Source of the DNA: Stomatohabitans albus
GTDB taxonomy: Bacteria > Actinomycetota > Nitriliruptoria > Euzebyales > Euzebyaceae
DNA: 64,000 nt
NCBI RefSeq assembly: GCF_036336025.1
Contig: NZ_JAYKKE010000001.1
Location: forward strand, 124,001-188,000
Reading direction: 5' to 3'
Made by a program: the position numbers and the translations under genes. Positions within the stretch are counted from its first letter, which is position 1. Every line of letters starts with the position of its first letter. Positions 61,488 to 64,000 of this stretch are shown here, one piece after another. Below the pieces are notes generated by a model. That model worked only from the letters and a program-made list of their open reading frames with translations, was not told where the DNA came from and searched no databases.

Positions 61488-64000
61488 CGTGATTCCTCAG
61501 GGTTGGGTTTGTCGTGTTTACGCCGCGCCCTGGCTGGCAATCGAATACGCATCGTGACGCATAGCACAAGTACCCCTTGGATAACACCGGTAATCGCGAG
61601 AGGTATCCCAGACGATAGTTGGATGGCCCCTGCACCAGCCATCACGGTTGTGAACGCAAGGGCAGCGATGGCTATACCCCAACCACGATAAGCCCCCACC
61701 AGTGCGATCATGATGGCCATAAACCCGTAGCCAGGGCTAAAAACCATGGAGAATCGGCCCCCAGCAGGCCCAAGTACAACTAAGGCACCGGCTAATCCAG
61801 CCAGGGCACCCCCGATGACAAGCACTTGGGCCTGACGTCTCGGTGGGTTAATACCCATAGCCTGTGCGCGCTTGATCCCCTGGCCGAGATAGCGTGTACC
61901 GAGCCCCCATCGCGTGTACGCCAACACGATTGCCGTAATGGTAAGAGTCAAGATAGCGATAAACACGTCGGCCCCTACTGGGCCCAGTATCGCTGTGGGT
62001 AGCCGTGTCGTGTCGATTACGGGGGCGGTAGTCAACGCGCCTTGTCCCCCGTTGAACGGGCCAGCAACAAGCCATGCGCAACCAAGTACCCCCAGGGCGT
62101 TAAAAATCAGTGAAACCACAATTTCATTTGCCTGCAGCCGTGCTTTTAGCCACGCGACCGGAACGGCCCATATCCCACCAGCAAGGGCACCTCCAAGAAG
62201 GGCAAACACACTGCCCACCCACCCAGGAATACCTGCATATTGTCCAATAATCGCCGCGGACAATGCGCCAGCATAGAGCTGGCCTTCTGCTCCAATCCCA
62301 ATGACATCGGCACGGAACATCACTGCAACACCTGCCGCTATCACCAGGAGTGGGGCAAGATGGGCAAGCATGGCCCCCTGGCCTGCAGAGGTGAACCAGG
62401 CAAATTGAATGAGGTCTTGTGTGACATGTAATGGGTTGGCACCCCAGAGACTGACCACCCCTGCTGCTGCACATACTGCGATGAGTACCGCAATGAGCGG
62501 TCCTGGAATTGTCAGGCGCTGCGGTTGGGGAATGATCGGTGCGCGTGGTGGATGGGTCTGGTGAGTCGGTGCACCTAGAGGCTGCATTGGGATCAGGTTG
62601 CCCTGATCGGCTTTCCAGAAGCGGTCACCAACCTGTTGGGCAAAGAGGGAGTCTGTCGTGGTTACCACCACCGCACACCCGTTTGCGGCTTGATCCCGCA
62701 ATGTTGCAACAAGATCTGTGGTTGCCCCGGGGTCCAACCCTTGTGCTGGATTACAGGCAAGTAACACCGCTGGGTTCACAGCTAGTGCGCGACCGATCAT
62801 CACGGCTTGTGTTTGACCACCTGAGAGCGCACGAATGAATCGGGTGGGGCGAATGCCTTGTAATGCTTGTGCCGAATGAATGACACGCTGACTTAGGTGA
62901 CGCAACTGGCGTTGCCGTATCCATCCGTGGGGTGACCAAACGGGTGATCCGGGCACTGCCATAGCGGTATTGGCTGCAATCGTCATGTTTGGTGCAGGAC
63001 CATACTCCGTACGATCATCAGGGATCCAGGCAAGCCCCATTCGTGTTCGTTCAAGGAGGGTATGCCCTTCAAGAGCCACATCATTCCAATGGGCGTGCCA
63101 CCCCTTGTGGTTGTTGAGCCCTGTGATGGTATCGACAAGGGCATCTACCCCTTCTGTTGGGCTGCCCAAAACAACAACGACCTGGCCAGGTAGAGCAACA
63201 ACTGGCCGGTGTGCACCGGGCTGATAGATGCGTAGCCCAGATACTTGAGCAGCAGCTTGTGCCCCATCGGTTGCAGGCAACTGCGTTGAGGATACAAGCA
63301 CAGGCTGATGGGGTGAAGGTTGTGGCGAATTGGGTTTGGCATCTGGTTTGTCAGTTTCACTGGCAACATGCAGTGATGGCTGGCGAGGGTGTATTGGCCC
63401 TTGCTTATCCATGGATTTCCATGGTTCTACAATCTCCCCGTCAACCATCAGATAGCCAGCCATTGCGTCGCGCACCTGCTGCTCATCCAGTGACGTTGTT
63501 GCTATCGGCCCAAAAGACCGTCCCTCATACAGCACCGTAACACGGTTGGCCACTTGAATGATCTCATCTGGGAAATGGGTAATCGCAACAACTCCGATAC
63601 CTTGTTTAGCGATCGAAGCCAAGGCATCAACCACGTGTAGCCGATCTTGATGGCTTGCCCCCGCCGTGACTTCATCAGCAATCAATACGTGAGGGTTTTG
63701 TGCCAACGCGGCAAGCATTGAAACAATATGGCGTTGTACCGGGTTGAGGGTATGGCCGGGATCTGTCGGCACAATACCAAATGCCGCCAAGTCCACGTCA
63801 TACTGATGAGCCAATGCCGCTGTTGCTGCAATGGCACGGGCCATATCGATACGCCCCCATCGAGATGGCTCCCGGCCAAGCCATACCGAAGCCGCAACTG
63901 GGCGGTCTGGAATGATATGAGGATGCTGTGTGACTAACGCCGTGTTTCCCTGAACAACAACCCGTCCACGATCAGGCATAAGGTCACGGGTAAGGCATCT
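61484..64000 (-). CDS. Fused tandem ABC ATPase and permease of a BMP/nucleoside importer (N-terminus off the window)
   Basis: The frame is open to base 64000, so the N-terminus with the first Walker A is missing. What remains (839 residues) reads, in order: the rest of ATPase 1 (MLAALAQNPHVLIADEVTAG, AITHFPDEII), ATPase 2 (signature RALSGGQTQAVMIG; Walker A replaced by GSPTEGVDALV), a Pro-rich joint, then a permease of about ten helices (FRADVIGIGAEGQLYAGALSA). YufO- and RbsA-type importers have the same ATPase tandem but as a separate protein; here it is fused to the YufP-type permease. The second Walker A is degenerate, as is usual for the group. The substrate is inferred to be a nucleoside or similar. 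Confidence 0.85.
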   Translation of the reverse strand, partial: RCLTRDLMPDRGRVVVQGNTALVTQHPHIIPDRPVAASVWLGREPSRWGRIDMARAIAATAALAHQYDVDLAAFGIVPTDPGHTLNPVQRHIVSMLAALAQNPHVLIADEVTAGASHQDRLHVVDALASIAKQGIGVVAITHFPDEIIQVANRVTVLYEGRSFGPIATTSLDEQQVRDAMAGYLMVDGEIVEPWKSMDKQGPIHPRQPSLHVASETDKPDAKPNSPQPSPHQPVLVSSTQLPATDGAQAAAQVSGLRIYQPGAHRPVVALPGQVVVVLGSPTEGVDALVDTITGLNNHKGWHAHWNDVALEGHTLLERTRMGLAWIPDDRTEYGPAPNMTIAANTAMAVPGSPVWSPHGWIRQRQLRHLSQRVIHSAQALQGIRPTRFIRALSGGQTQAVMIGRALAVNPAVLLACNPAQGLDPGATTDLVATLRDQAANGCAVVVTTTDSLFAQQVGDRFWKADQGNLIPMQPLGAPTHQTHPPRAPIIPQPQRLTIPGPLIAVLIAVCAAAGVVSLWGANPLHVTQDLIQFAWFTSAGQGAMLAHLAPLLVIAAGVAVMFRADVIGIGAEGQLYAGALSAAIIGQYAGIPGWVGSVFALLGGALAGGIWAVPVAWLKARLQANEIVVSLIFNALGVLGCAWLVAGPFNGGQGALTTAPVIDTTRLPTAILGPVGADVFIAILTLTITAIVLAYTRWGLGTRYLGQGIKRAQAMGINPPRRQAQVLVIGGALAGLAGALVVLGPAGGRFSMVFSPGYGFMAIMIALVGAYRGWGIAIAALAFTTVMAGAGAIQLSSGIPLAITGVIQGVLVLCVTMRIRLPARARRKHDKPNPEESR

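Noticed and set aside
1-64000. tRNA, rRNA, transposons, integrases, prophage or CRISPR arrays
   Set aside because: Intergenic regions were read on both strands and none showed a cloverleaf, terminal repeats, recombinase motifs or spaced repeats.

Overview
The window reads as one chromosomal stretch of an actinobacterium, probably from a deep-branching lineage of moderate GC. The reasons are the gene order yebC-ruvC-ruvA ... ruvB-yajC-secD-secF ... rel-MBL hydrolase ... hisS-aspS (which, as I recall it, is the Mycobacterium/Actinobacteria order), full-length Rel, CWB2 cell-wall-binding repeats, an IdeR/DtxR-like iron box and Gram-positive style lipoproteins. No rRNA, tRNA, transposase, integrase or CRISPR array was seen. 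The housekeeping backbone lies on the minus strand and is broken up by blocks of uptake, export and lipoprotein genes.

Layout. 1-3386 (minus): PaaK-like ligase, cysteine desulfurase and mnmA (cut by the left edge). 3448-6255: a very acidic Trp/Asp-rich single-pass membrane protein. 6319-8814: M15 peptidase, Trm112-like zinc protein and MalY/PatB-type PLP enzyme. 8873-13450: a secreted M14 carboxypeptidase with three CWB2 repeats, and a doubly degenerate GGDEF-EAL protein. 13468-18414: aspS, two tandem DUF5684-type membrane proteins separated by a decayed copy of the hisS 3' end, then hisS. 18525-26512: two BtuCDF-like ABC transporters, one behind a canonical and one behind a divergent cobalamin riboswitch, with an MFS transporter between them. 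26589-31454: GNAT, two paralogous nitroreductases (one under an IdeR-like box), an MBL hydrolase and rel. 31638-33202: a cold-shock protein and CbiZ (corrinoid salvage amidohydrolase). 33259-44815 (minus): a cobalamin-riboswitch operon of binding lipoprotein, permease, ATPase, radical SAM/SPASM protein, CobN, ChlD and ChlI, translationally coupled at nearly every junction. 44989-49239: secF, secD, yajC, ruvB. 49412-58434 (plus): an insertion between ruvB and ruvA with five paralogous Cys-rich lipoproteins around a MacB-like ABC exporter and a peptidoglycan-binding adaptor. 58503-60539: ruvA, ruvC, yebC. 60603-64000: a BMP/nucleoside-type ABC importer whose tandem ATPase and one permease are fused into a single chain, cut by the right edge.

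How it fits together. The main theme is vitamin B12. Three riboswitch-linked FecCD/BtuCDF transporters, CbiZ and a complete CobN-ChlI-ChlD set occur within 26 kb, yet no corrin-ring synthesis gene is present in the window. This suggests scavenging and remodelling of external corrinoids, perhaps with metal insertion into or removal from the ring, rather than de novo synthesis. The extra radical SAM/SPASM enzyme in that operon has no role I can name and is the best candidate for new biology. The second novelty is the lipoprotein/MacB island that splits the ruv operon.
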